A stretch of 64,000 nt of DNA, taken from an uncultured Sphingomonas sp. Lineage in GTDB: Bacteria > Pseudomonadota > Alphaproteobacteria > Sphingomonadales > Sphingomonadaceae. A model generated the notes under the pieces. The model was not told the origin of the DNA and ran no database searches. It saw only the letters and a list, made by a program, of their open reading frames with translations. Positions within the stretch are counted from its first letter, which is position 1; the number at the start of each line of letters is the position of its first letter. Location of the stretch: NCBI RefSeq assembly GCF_934560975.1, contig NZ_CAKTFO010000003.1, positions 62,001 to 126,000 on the forward strand, read 5' to 3'. Below are positions 17,483-25,289 of the stretch, in pieces. The position numbers and the translations under genes are program-made.

Positions 17483-18666
17483 GCCCGATCCGCCGTGGCG
17501 GGAAGCAGGCCGCGTTCGGCCAGTTCGCGCCGTATCTCCGCGCCATGCTGATCCAGCAAAGGCGGGGGATAGCGCACCGACTGCGGCGTGGCGGACAGCT
17601 TCACCGGGAAGCCCAGCGCCTTGAAGCTGCCCTCCACCGGATGCGGAATGTCCTGCACCATCGCGCGTGCCCGGGTATGTTCGCTGGCAAGCGACTGTTC
17701 GTAATTGTAGATCGGACCGGACGGCACGCCCGCCGCCAGCAGCGCCTCGACCCAGTGGTTCGCCGGACGCTCGGCAAAGGTCGGGCGCAGCAGCTCGATC
17801 AGCTGGCGCGCATTGGCGACACGCGCGCTGTTGTCGGCAAAGCGCGGGTCGTCGTTCAGCTCCGGCCGCCCGATCACGCCCAACAGGGACAGCCACAATT
17901 TCTGGTTGGCGGCGGCGAACACGAAATAGCCGTCCGATGCCTGCACCGCCTGGTAGGGGGCGGACATGCGGTTGGCGCTGCCCAGCGGCTTGGGGCTCTT
18001 GCCCGTGCCCCACAGTTCGGCGGTCTCCCAGATCGACAGGCCCAACGCAGCCTCGAACAGGGATGCGGTGATGAACTGGCCTTCGCCGGTCCGTTCGCGG
18101 CCGATCAGGGCCGACAATATGCCGTAGGCGGCGAACAGCGCCGATCCCAGGTCGCCGACCGGCGTGGTGTTCTTGACCGGTTCCTGGTCCGGCATGCCGA
18201 CCGCGCTCATCAGGCCGGACATGGCTTGCGCGATCAGGTCATAGCCCGGCCGCATCGCCCACGGTCCGCCCGGTCCGAACCCCGATATGCTGGCATAGAT
18301 CAGGCGAGGGTTGAGCGCGTGGAGCGTGTCGTAGCCGATGCCCAGCCGGTCGGCCACGCCAGGACGGCCATTCTCCACCACCACGTCGGCGGTTTTCGCC
18401 AGCGCGTAGAAGGTGTCGCGATCCTCCGCCGCCTTGAGGTCAAGCACGATGCTGCGCTTGTTGCGGTTGAGCGCGAGGAAGCCGGGGCTGTCGTCGCCCT
18501 TCAGCCGGAACCCCATCGAGCGGCGCGAACTGTCGCCGACCACCGGGGGTTCGACCTTGATGACGTCCGCACCCATGTCGCCCAGCAACATGCAGCAGAA
18601 CGGCCCCGCCATGACCTGCGACACGTCCAGCACCCGGATGCCCGCCAGTGGGAGCGCATCGGTCAT
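17479..18666 (-). CDS. CaiB/BaiF (class III) CoA-transferase
   Basis: 395 residues. Typical segments are AGIRVLDVSQVMAGPFCCMLLGDMGADVIKVEPP at the N-terminus, VENGRPGVADRLGIGYD, and SGFGPGGPWAMRPGYDLIAQAMSG, where the Asp of PGYD is the catalytic aspartate of the family. It moves CoA between carboxylic acids. The ATG at 18666 follows GGAGGG by seven bases. It is first in a three-gene unit with a crotonase and an FMN hydroxyacid oxidase. An inverted TTGTATGC-type repeat (site C) lies about 50-80 bases upstream. Confidence 0.92.
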   Translation of the reverse strand: MTDALPLAGIRVLDVSQVMAGPFCCMLLGDMGADVIKVEPPVVGDSSRRSMGFRLKGDDSPGFLALNRNKRSIVLDLKAAEDRDTFYALAKTADVVVENGRPGVADRLGIGYDTLHALNPRLIYASISGFGPGGPWAMRPGYDLIAQAMSGLMSAVGMPDQEPVKNTTPVGDLGSALFAAYGILSALIGRERTGEGQFITASLFEAALGLSIWETAELWGTGKSPKPLGSANRMSAPYQAVQASDGYFVFAAANQKLWLSLLGVIGRPELNDDPRFADNSARVANARQLIELLRPTFAERPANHWVEALLAAGVPSGPIYNYEQSLASEHTRARAMVQDIPHPVEGSFKALGFPVKLSATPQSVRYPPPLLDQHGAEIRRELAERGLLPATADRA

Positions 18667-18711
18667 CGGATTACCCTCCATGCAGGATCGCACTGCTCCA
18701 GCTGGACTAGT

Positions 18712-18747
18712 CTTGCATGTATCCACAACATGAAAGATGCATACAAG
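18712..18747. promoter_or_regulatory. Cluster operator site C (inverted repeat CTTGYATGYATC)
   Basis: CTTGCATGTATC at 18712-18723 faces GATGCATACAAG at 18736-18747; 10 of 12 positions are inverted-repeat matches. Read on the minus strand the second arm is CTTGTATGCATC, carrying the TTGTATGC core of sites B and D. It lies upstream of the CoA-transferase unit. Confidence 0.55.
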
Positions 18748-18823
18748 ATTGGCGGACGGGAGCAAACGCTGTGTGCGGGCGAGGGTCGCACGTCCGATGT
18801 GCGCCGGATGGGGGCGATGCCCG

Positions 18824-19264
18824 TCATCGCGCCGGCTTGGCCTGGGTGATGGCGATCCCGTTGGACAATGACGGGTCGGGCGGCAGGTCGGCCTGACCGG
18901 CCGGGAAGCCGTTGCTCGACAGGATCATCGCCTCGATATCGGCCACCGTCGCTCCGCCGAGCGATCCGGGGTTGTCGAGCGGCATGGTGGTCCTGATGCG
19001 GGTGAACAGGGCGCCCGCGCTCTGTCCCTCCCAATTTCCCAGGAACGTGCCCCCGCTGAGCGGTGGGGCGGAGTCGCTGCCGCCCAGCGCATCGCCGTGG
19101 CAGGCGGCGCAATGCTGCGCATAGGCGGCCGCACCGCGATCCGCCTGCGCCTGGCTATAGGCGCCGTCCCAGACCGACCTGGCGCCGCCTTGCGACACGG
19201 CGATGCCGGGCAGGGCCAACGCCGTCGCGGCCAGCAACCAGGGTGTGACGGACAGGCTCTTCAT
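18824..19264 (-). CDS. Periplasmic c-type cytochrome
   Basis: 146 residues with a signal peptide (LLAATALALPGIAVSQ). One haem c site, C52-A-A-C55-H56, with a probable axial Met94 in TTMPLDNPGSL. It is the size of the soluble cytochromes that accept electrons from PQQ dehydrogenases. Its sequence parallels the N-terminal haem domain of the dehydrogenase at 22985 (GxAAYAxxCxxCH, TMP/SMP, GSL, NGxPAG), so free and fused forms of one domain occur in the same cluster. It lies 26 bases after the PQQ dehydrogenase at 19291 in the same unit. ATG 19264 follows GACGAGG; GTG 19267 directly precedes it. Confidence 0.88.
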   Translation of the reverse strand: MKSLSVTPWLLAATALALPGIAVSQGGARSVWDGAYSQAQADRGAAAYAQHCAACHGDALGGSDSAPPLSGGTFLGNWEGQSAGALFTRIRTTMPLDNPGSLGGATVADIEAMILSSNGFPAGQADLPPDPSLSNGIAITQAKPAR

Positions 19265-19290
19265 CACGCATACCTCGTCATCTGCGCCGG

Positions 19291-21291
19291 TCAGGCTGCC
19301 GGCAGTCGAAAGGCGATCAGTTCACCGCTGTAATTGCCGCCGCCGACTGCGATCACGATGTGCTGGCGGCCGTTCAGCATGTAGGTCATGGGGGCGCCGG
19401 TCTGGCCCGCCGGCATGTAGACGGCGCCCTTCTGCTCGCCCGTCGCCTTGTCATAGGCGCACAGCATAGCCCCGCGCCGGCCGTCGGGCAGGGTGAACAC
19501 GCCCGGCTCCCCGCAGATCACCAGGGTCTTGGTCACCAGCGGGCCGACATTGCCGGCGCGGCCGGTCTTGGGGATCTTGAGACCCTTCAGCTTGGGATGG
19601 TTGCGGATCTGGTCGGGGGTTTCGCCATGCGGCACCTGCCAGGCGAAGCTGCCGGTCTTGAGGTCGATCGCGGTGATCCGGCCATAAGGGGGTTTTAGCA
19701 GCGGCAGCCCCTCCACCGTCAGCACGCCATAGGTGTGCTCGCCCCGCTTCGGCGCCTTGGGCATGCCGCGCACGTTGATGTAGGCGAAGTCGGACAGCTT
19801 GGTGTCGTCATTCTTCAGCTCGGTCATCACGTCCGCCGCCGTCTTGGAATAGACATAGACGATGCCGGTCTCCGGGTCCGCACCGCCACCGGGCCAGTTG
19901 GTGCCGCCGGTCAGGTTGGGCGCCGTCAGCGTACCCCACGCGCCTTCCGGATCGAACACGGATGCGGGCGTGAAGAGCGGGCCAGTGCGGTAATTCTTGA
20001 CGTTCTCCAGCGCCTTGGCATGGAGTTCGGGCGTGAAGTCGATCAGGGCATCCGGCGTTACACCCTGCACGTCATAGGCGGGCGGCCTGGACGGGATCGG
20101 CTGCGTCGGCGCATACCATTCGCCCGGCACGTCGCCCTTGGGCACCTTGCGTTCCGGGATGGGCCAGACCGGCTTTCCCGTCTCGCGGTTCAGGACGTAG
20201 AGGAAGCTCTGCTTGGTCGGCTGGGCCAGCAGCTTCACCACCTTGCCCTTGATCGGTACGTCCAGCAGCATCGCCGCGCACGGTATGTCATAATCCCATA
20301 GCCCGTGATGGACGAGCTGGTAGTGCCACTTCCTCTCGCCGCTATCCAGGTCGACCGCGACGATGCTTTCTCCGAACAGGCCCGCGCCGCGCCGATATTG
20401 CCCGCCGACGTCGCCGGTCGGCAGCTCGATACCGAGAAAAGCGAGGTTGAGGTCGGCATCGGCCGAAATCTGGCACCACATGCCGGCATTGCCGATCTGG
20501 TCGGTGCCGTCGAGCCACGTGTCGTAGCCGACCTCGCCCTTGCGCGGGATGGTGTGGAAGATCCACTTCCGCTTGCCTGTCCGCACGTCGTAACCGCGCA
20601 CGTAACCGCGCACATTGTCGCGCGTCTTGGGCACGTTGCCGGGCGTATGCGCCGCGCCGACGATCACCGTGTCCTTGGCCACGCACGGAGTGGAGTTCAG
20701 GCCCACATCGCTGTCCACCGGATCGATCTGCTGGTCGAAATCCTGTTTCAGGTCGACCACGCCATCGGTGCCGAAGCCGGCGATGCGCTGTCCCGTGCGG
20801 GGATCGAGCGCGATCAGGCGATAGCCGATGGTGACGTAGAGCAGCCGCTCCTCCGTCCCATCGGTCCAGTAGGAGACGCCCCGACCCGACAATTGACGCG
20901 GGGCCTTGCGCGCGCGCTCCCCTTCATCCTCGCGGTGGATCCACAGCAATTCGCCAGTGGCCGCGTCCAGCGCCACCACGTCGCGCCGGGCGCCGGCCGT
21001 GGAGTAGATGACACCGTTGACCACCAGCGGGGTTGCTTCCAGCTGAAAGTCCGAACGCGGGCCGAGCCCGTCCGTCTTGAAGCGCCAGGCGATCTCCAGT
21101 TTGTTGAAATTGTCCGCATTGATCTGATCGAGCGGGGCGTAGCGCGTGCTGGCGAGGTCGTTGGCATAATGCAGCCAGTCCGTGTCGCCGGCCGCCCGCT
21201 TGCGCGGGCTGATCTGGCCCCAGGCCGGTACGCGCGCCGCCAGCCAGGCGAGCGGAGGCAGCGCCAGCAACGCGCGTCGGGTAAGATCCAT
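19291..21291 (-). CDS. PQQ-dependent dehydrogenase, haem-free propeller type
   Basis: 666 residues. A signal with paired Arg (DLTRRALLALPPLAWLAARVPAWG) may be Tat or Sec type. The propeller has tryptophan-docking repeats (ALDAATGELLWIHRED, VDLDSGERKWHYQLVHHGLWDYDIP, IDLKTGSFAWQVPHGETPD) and the HHGLWDYD element of the glucose/quinate/alcohol branch. No CxxCH is present, so electrons must leave to a partner; the cytochrome c encoded 26 bases downstream is the obvious one. GGAGG precedes ATG 21291. The upstream neighbour is the bicupin, 30 bases away, giving a cupin - dehydrogenase - cytochrome unit. Confidence 0.9.
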   Translation of the reverse strand: MDLTRRALLALPPLAWLAARVPAWGQISPRKRAAGDTDWLHYANDLASTRYAPLDQINADNFNKLEIAWRFKTDGLGPRSDFQLEATPLVVNGVIYSTAGARRDVVALDAATGELLWIHREDEGERARKAPRQLSGRGVSYWTDGTEERLLYVTIGYRLIALDPRTGQRIAGFGTDGVVDLKQDFDQQIDPVDSDVGLNSTPCVAKDTVIVGAAHTPGNVPKTRDNVRGYVRGYDVRTGKRKWIFHTIPRKGEVGYDTWLDGTDQIGNAGMWCQISADADLNLAFLGIELPTGDVGGQYRRGAGLFGESIVAVDLDSGERKWHYQLVHHGLWDYDIPCAAMLLDVPIKGKVVKLLAQPTKQSFLYVLNRETGKPVWPIPERKVPKGDVPGEWYAPTQPIPSRPPAYDVQGVTPDALIDFTPELHAKALENVKNYRTGPLFTPASVFDPEGAWGTLTAPNLTGGTNWPGGGADPETGIVYVYSKTAADVMTELKNDDTKLSDFAYINVRGMPKAPKRGEHTYGVLTVEGLPLLKPPYGRITAIDLKTGSFAWQVPHGETPDQIRNHPKLKGLKIPKTGRAGNVGPLVTKTLVICGEPGVFTLPDGRRGAMLCAYDKATGEQKGAVYMPAGQTGAPMTYMLNGRQHIVIAVGGGNYSGELIAFRLPAA

Positions 21292-21321
21292 GCGATGCTC
21301 CTCCGCGATCCTCCCTTGCGA

Positions 21322-22278
21322 TCAGTGCGCCGGTTCGAAATTGTGGAGGATCACCGGGCGGGGATTGATTGGGATGCGCGTGGACATGGGCGCGCTCGGG
21401 TCGTTGCCCGGGCGGTGCCAGCGGCCCTTGGCGGCCGCGACAACATCGCCGGGTTCCGACACGAAATAGGGGAAGCCTTCGATCTGGTATCCGACCCGCC
21501 CTTCCATGATGAACCAGAACTCGGTCCAGTCGCTATGGAAGTGGCCGCGATTGGTGGCTGGCGGAACGGACTCGGCCGCCTTGCCGCGCAGGATGTTGGA
21601 CGTGAAATGGTCGTCCCACACGAACTTGCCATTGTGGGGCTTGTCGCCGACCGCGATCGTCTTGAAGAAGTCGACATAGGCCGGGTTGGTGTCGCGGTCC
21701 CTGGCCGGGCCGGGATTGCCGGTGACCTTCATGTAGGTGCGACCCGGGTAGGTGTCGGGCGTCTCGCTCGCGGGGTAGAAGGGGGGTGAGTTGGCCTGCC
21801 GCACTTCAAACCACAAAGCCGGTTTGTCGCCCACATTCTCGATCGTGTAGACGTGGCGGAACGGCACGCTGACCATGAAGCCCTTGGTGGCGGTGAACGG
21901 CTCGACCCCGTCGATCGTCACCTTGACCGATCCGTCCCAGACGATGAACATGACCCGATCGTCGGCAAAGAACCTGGCCTTGGTCGTCTTGCCCTTGCCC
22001 AGCGAGACATAATCGGCGTCCTGCTCGTTGTTGCGCAGGATCGGCTGGACCCAGTCGCTCTGTCCGCGATGGGCGGCGAGCACGTCCGACAGCTTCCAAT
22101 GCACCTTGTTGGGTGCGGTGTAAGCGGTCGGGGTGGTCGGCTTCGGTGCCCAATATTCGCCCGGCATTTTGGGCTGGGTGACCGGCATCGGATCCTCCCG
22201 GCCGGAAAATTGCGCGGATGCGGCAAAGGTGGTGCAGATCGCCGCAGCTGCGGCGCCAAGATACAGCAGGCCCTTCAT
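21322..22278 (-). CDS. Exported bicupin-like protein of unknown activity
   Basis: 318 residues with a signal peptide (LLYLGAAAAAICTTFAASAQ). Two cupin-like parts are visible: about 115-180 (DGSVKVTIDG, GFMVSVPFRHVYTIENVG) and about 240-305, where GHFHSDWTEFWFIMEG and a following RWHRPGN give the classical His-x-His-Glu-His metal set. Only the second half looks metal-competent. It could be an oxygenase, isomerase, decarboxylase or binding protein; no specific family is recognised. GGGAG precedes ATG 22278. It is first in a unit with a PQQ dehydrogenase and cytochrome c, and divergent from the CHRD - quinohaemoprotein unit. Confidence 0.75.
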   Translation of the reverse strand: MKGLLYLGAAAAAICTTFAASAQFSGREDPMPVTQPKMPGEYWAPKPTTPTAYTAPNKVHWKLSDVLAAHRGQSDWVQPILRNNEQDADYVSLGKGKTTKARFFADDRVMFIVWDGSVKVTIDGVEPFTATKGFMVSVPFRHVYTIENVGDKPALWFEVRQANSPPFYPASETPDTYPGRTYMKVTGNPGPARDRDTNPAYVDFFKTIAVGDKPHNGKFVWDDHFTSNILRGKAAESVPPATNRGHFHSDWTEFWFIMEGRVGYQIEGFPYFVSEPGDVVAAAKGRWHRPGNDPSAPMSTRIPINPRPVILHNFEPAH

Positions 22279-22339
22279 GGCATTCTCCCGATGTGCAGCG
22301 CGTGTTCGCGTCTGCTTTGATCCGACCGGCTTACCGCCG

Positions 22340-22368
22340 TTTGTATGGACAGGTGCAATCTTGTATGC
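22340..22368. promoter_or_regulatory. Cluster operator site D (TTGTATG direct repeats, 20 bp apart)
   Basis: TTGTATG at 22341-22347 and 22361-22367 are exact repeats 20 bp apart; the second is in CAATCTTGTATGCGATCC, almost the same as the minus-strand arm of site C. It lies between the divergent bicupin and CHRD units. Confidence 0.6.
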
Positions 22369-22454
22369 GATCCGTAGGCTCGTCAAGAGAACAATGGCAC
22401 AAGCCATGATGCCGCCGTCCGTATCATCGGACGCAGAACAGGATGGGGTGAGGG

Positions 22455-22970
22455 ATGATGCGTTCGGGACCGGTGGGGATGATCGCGGCCGTGCTGCTGG
22501 CGGCTCCGACGGTGGCGGCGGACTATGTCGCCGATCTCGGCCCGATGCCGCTGGACGACGAAACCAAGGCGGTGATCGCCGGACGGGGCGAGGCCCATGC
22601 CACGGTTCGGCAGGGGCGGGTGGACGTGCGCGGCAGCTTCAAGGGACTGCCGTCGCCAGCGACCGCGGTCCACATCCTGCTGAGCCCCGCCATCGGCGTG
22701 CCCGGTACCCGCATCCTGTCGCTGGACCTGTCCGGTCAGACCGAAGGTACCTTTTCCGGCAACATCCGGCTGAACGGCAGGCAGGCGGCGGCACTCCGCA
22801 CCGGACGGCTCTATGTCCAGGTCGACAGCGAAAAGGCGCCGCCCGGCTATAGCTGGGGCTCGAAGGGCACGTTGTGGGGGTGGCTGCTGCCGGCCCATTC
22901 GACGGCGGGGCAGGGCGTGCCGCAGCAGGGGCATTGGTTTCTGCCGCAGCTCGACACGCCGGCACGCTGA
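22455..22970 (+). CDS. Exported CHRD-domain-like protein
   Basis: 171 residues with a signal peptide (GMIAAVLLAAPTVAA). The body resembles the CHRD domain: GSFKGLPSPATAVHILLSP, GTFSGNIRLNGRQAAALRTGRLYVQVDS, with the conserved His and the GxxY stretch. CHRD domains occur in chordin and in many bacterial secreted proteins of unknown function. It ends 14 bases before the quinohaemoprotein gene, so the two are co-transcribed and it may serve that enzyme in the periplasm (inference). Two ATGs, 22455 and 22458, follow GTGAGGG. Confidence 0.7.
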   Translation: MMRSGPVGMIAAVLLAAPTVAADYVADLGPMPLDDETKAVIAGRGEAHATVRQGRVDVRGSFKGLPSPATAVHILLSPAIGVPGTRILSLDLSGQTEGTFSGNIRLNGRQAAALRTGRLYVQVDSEKAPPGYSWGSKGTLWGWLLPAHSTAGQGVPQQGHWFLPQLDTPAR

Positions 22971-22984
22971 ATGGGGCAGGGACG

Positions 22985-25264
22985 ATGACGATCCGCTCCA
23001 CCTCCGGCCTGTTGCTAGCCGCCGCTACTACCGCTCTGGCCGTCAGCATCGCCACCGGGCAGGAGGCTGCCGGCACCTTCACCCGGGATCAGGTGACGGC
23101 GGGTCGCGCCGCCTATGCGGACCAATGCGGCATCTGCCACCAGCCCGATCTGAGCGGCGCAACCGATGCGCCGGCACTGGCGGGCACGTCCTTCATCAAC
23201 GTCTGGGGCAAGCGGCCAGTGGCGGCCCTGTACAGCAAGATCCATGCCTCCATGCCGTATGGTCGGGGCGGCAGCCTGGACGATGCGACCTATGCCGCGA
23301 TCGTCTCCTACATTCTGTATGCCAACGGCGTGCCGGCGGGCACGTCTCCATTCGACAAGGCGACGCAGACCCTGTTGGGACCCTTGGCGAGCGGCAAGGC
23401 GCCGGCCGATGCATTTGCCGAGGCCGCGCCCGCCAGCGATGTCGCGGGTGCCGGACCGGCGCCGCGCAGCGCTGCCTCGCAGACCGCCCAGATTGCCGGC
23501 GCCAAGGAAGCCGCGCCCGCCAACGGTCCGGGCGGATCGCCGGCACCGGCGACCTCGGCCGGTTTTGCCGCGCCGGGGCAGACGGTGCGCTACGCCGATC
23601 CGGGCCGCTTCGTGCTGCCGACCAAGCTGGGGTTGAGCGTCAAGGGCAGCATTCAGGATTATGTGCCGGTGACCGACGCGATGCTGCGCGATCCGCCGCC
23701 GGGCGACTGGCTGATGTTCCGGCGCAACTATGCCGGGTGGAGCTTCAGCCCACTGTCGCAGATCGACGCGGACAATGTCGGCCAGCTGCAGCTCAAGTGG
23801 ATGTGGTCGATGCCGGAAAACGGCACCATGGAGGACACGCCCATCGTCCATGGCGGGATCATGTACATGTGGGGGGTCGGCAACGTCATCCAGGCGCTGG
23901 ATGCAGGCAATGGCGAGTTGCTGTGGGAAAACCGGCTCGGCCCCTTTCCCAAGAGCGCCGGACCCGGCCCGTCCTCGGTCGAGACGCGGGCGATGGGGCT
24001 GTTCGGCACCAACCTCTACGTCAACACGCCCGAAGGCTGGGTCCATGCGCTGGACGCGCGTACCGGCGACGAGGTGTGGAAGACCCACATCACCGACAAC
24101 AAACCCGGCATCGGCTATTCCACCGGCGGTCTGATGATCATCAAGGGGCGGGTGGTCGTCGGCATGACCAATTGCGGGCGCAAGGGCACGCCCGATCATT
24201 GCTACATCAGCGCCTATGACGCGAAAACCGGCAAGCGCGACTGGACCTTCACCACCGTTGCCCTGACCGGGCAGCCCGGCGGGGACAGCTGGGGCGGCAT
24301 GGCCGACAACGACCGCAAGGGCGGCGAGGCATGGATCGCCGGCACCTACGATCCGGACCTCAACACCACCTATTGGGGCACGGCGCAGGCCAAGCCGTGG
24401 CGACGGGACGAGCGAAAGTCGGGCAGCGGTGCCACCGATTATGCCAATTCCACACTGGCGCTCGATCCCGACACCGGCACGCTCAAATGGTGGTTCAATC
24501 ACGCGCCGGGCGAGACGTTCGACCTGGACGAGGTGTTCGAGCGCGTCCTGATCGACCATGGCGCGCAGAAGACGCTGATGACCATCGGCAAGCCCGGCAT
24601 TCTGTGGAAGCTGGACCGGGTTACCGGCAAATATCTCGGCTCGGCGCAGACCGTGTTCCAGAACGTCTTCACCAGCATCGATCCGAACACGGGACGGCCG
24701 ACCTATCGCCAGGACGTGATCGCGCAAAAATCGGACGATTGGCTGGCCTCCTGCCCCGGCCCGGAAGGGGGGCATAACTGGCAGGCGATGAGCTACCATC
24801 AGCCGACCGACGCGCTGATCATTCCGCTCAGCCAAAGCTGCGTGCTGATGCTGGGCAATGGCAGCCAGGTCTACTACGAGATGCCGGGCAGCGACGGCAA
24901 TCTCGGCCGGCTGTCCGCCTATCGCACCGACGACATGAAGCCGCTCTGGTCGTTCCAGCAGCGCGCGCCGTTCCTGACCTCCGTGGTGTCCACCGCCGGC
25001 AACCTCGCCTTTGTGGGCGATTTCGACCGCGTGTTCCGGGCGGTGGACGTGCGGAACGGACGCACCTTGTGGAAAGTGCGGCTGGGCACCACCGTGCAGG
25101 GCTTTCCCGTGTCGTTCAGCGTCGATGGCAAGCAATATATCGCCGTCACCACGGCGTTGGGCGGCGGCAGCCCGCAGCTGAAGCCCGGTACCATGCTGAC
25201 GGAGGTGCATCGTCCCGTGACCGGCTATGCCGTCTACGTGTTCGGCTTGCCCGAGGCGCGGTAA
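22985..25264 (+). CDS. PQQ-dependent dehydrogenase with N-terminal cytochrome c domain
   Basis: 759 residues. Signal peptide, then a haem c domain at about 30-115 with C48-G-I-C51-H52 and probable axial Met90, then an Ala/Pro-rich linker (about 135-205), then a PQQ propeller (ALDAGNGELLWENRLG, LDARTGDEVWKTHITDN, LDPDTGTLKWWFNHAPGETFDLDEV). The last stretch corresponds to the catalytic-Asp region of the methanol/ethanol dehydrogenase branch. The adjacent-cysteine ring of alcohol dehydrogenases is not present; NCGRKGTPDHC has two cysteines nine apart. Haem-first order is the reverse of classical quinohaemoprotein alcohol dehydrogenases and recalls polyvinyl alcohol dehydrogenase, though identity with that enzyme is not claimed. 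ATG 22985 follows a GGGGCAGGG stretch. Confidence 0.88.
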   Translation: MTIRSTSGLLLAAATTALAVSIATGQEAAGTFTRDQVTAGRAAYADQCGICHQPDLSGATDAPALAGTSFINVWGKRPVAALYSKIHASMPYGRGGSLDDATYAAIVSYILYANGVPAGTSPFDKATQTLLGPLASGKAPADAFAEAAPASDVAGAGPAPRSAASQTAQIAGAKEAAPANGPGGSPAPATSAGFAAPGQTVRYADPGRFVLPTKLGLSVKGSIQDYVPVTDAMLRDPPPGDWLMFRRNYAGWSFSPLSQIDADNVGQLQLKWMWSMPENGTMEDTPIVHGGIMYMWGVGNVIQALDAGNGELLWENRLGPFPKSAGPGPSSVETRAMGLFGTNLYVNTPEGWVHALDARTGDEVWKTHITDNKPGIGYSTGGLMIIKGRVVVGMTNCGRKGTPDHCYISAYDAKTGKRDWTFTTVALTGQPGGDSWGGMADNDRKGGEAWIAGTYDPDLNTTYWGTAQAKPWRRDERKSGSGATDYANSTLALDPDTGTLKWWFNHAPGETFDLDEVFERVLIDHGAQKTLMTIGKPGILWKLDRVTGKYLGSAQTVFQNVFTSIDPNTGRPTYRQDVIAQKSDDWLASCPGPEGGHNWQAMSYHQPTDALIIPLSQSCVLMLGNGSQVYYEMPGSDGNLGRLSAYRTDDMKPLWSFQQRAPFLTSVVSTAGNLAFVGDFDRVFRAVDVRNGRTLWKVRLGTTVQGFPVSFSVDGKQYIAVTTALGGGSPQLKPGTMLTEVHRPVTGYAVYVFGLPEAR

Positions 25265-25289
25265 GGCATCCGACGCTACCCCGAATGCG

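Noticed and set aside
16706..18013. Possible fusion of the hydratase with an upstream 177-codon stretch
   Set aside because: The upstream part is out-of-frame reading of the CoA-transferase gene; the ATGA overlap start at 17482 gives a normal-length crotonase.
23015..25210. 731-codon minus-strand frame opposite the quinohaemoprotein gene
   Set aside because: Shadow frame: the plus strand encodes clear haem and PQQ motifs over the same bases.
22985..25264. Naming the N-terminal-haem dehydrogenase a polyvinyl alcohol dehydrogenase
   Set aside because: The domain order is similar, but no oxidised-PVA hydrolase is recognisable nearby and the protein is longer; the architecture alone is not enough.
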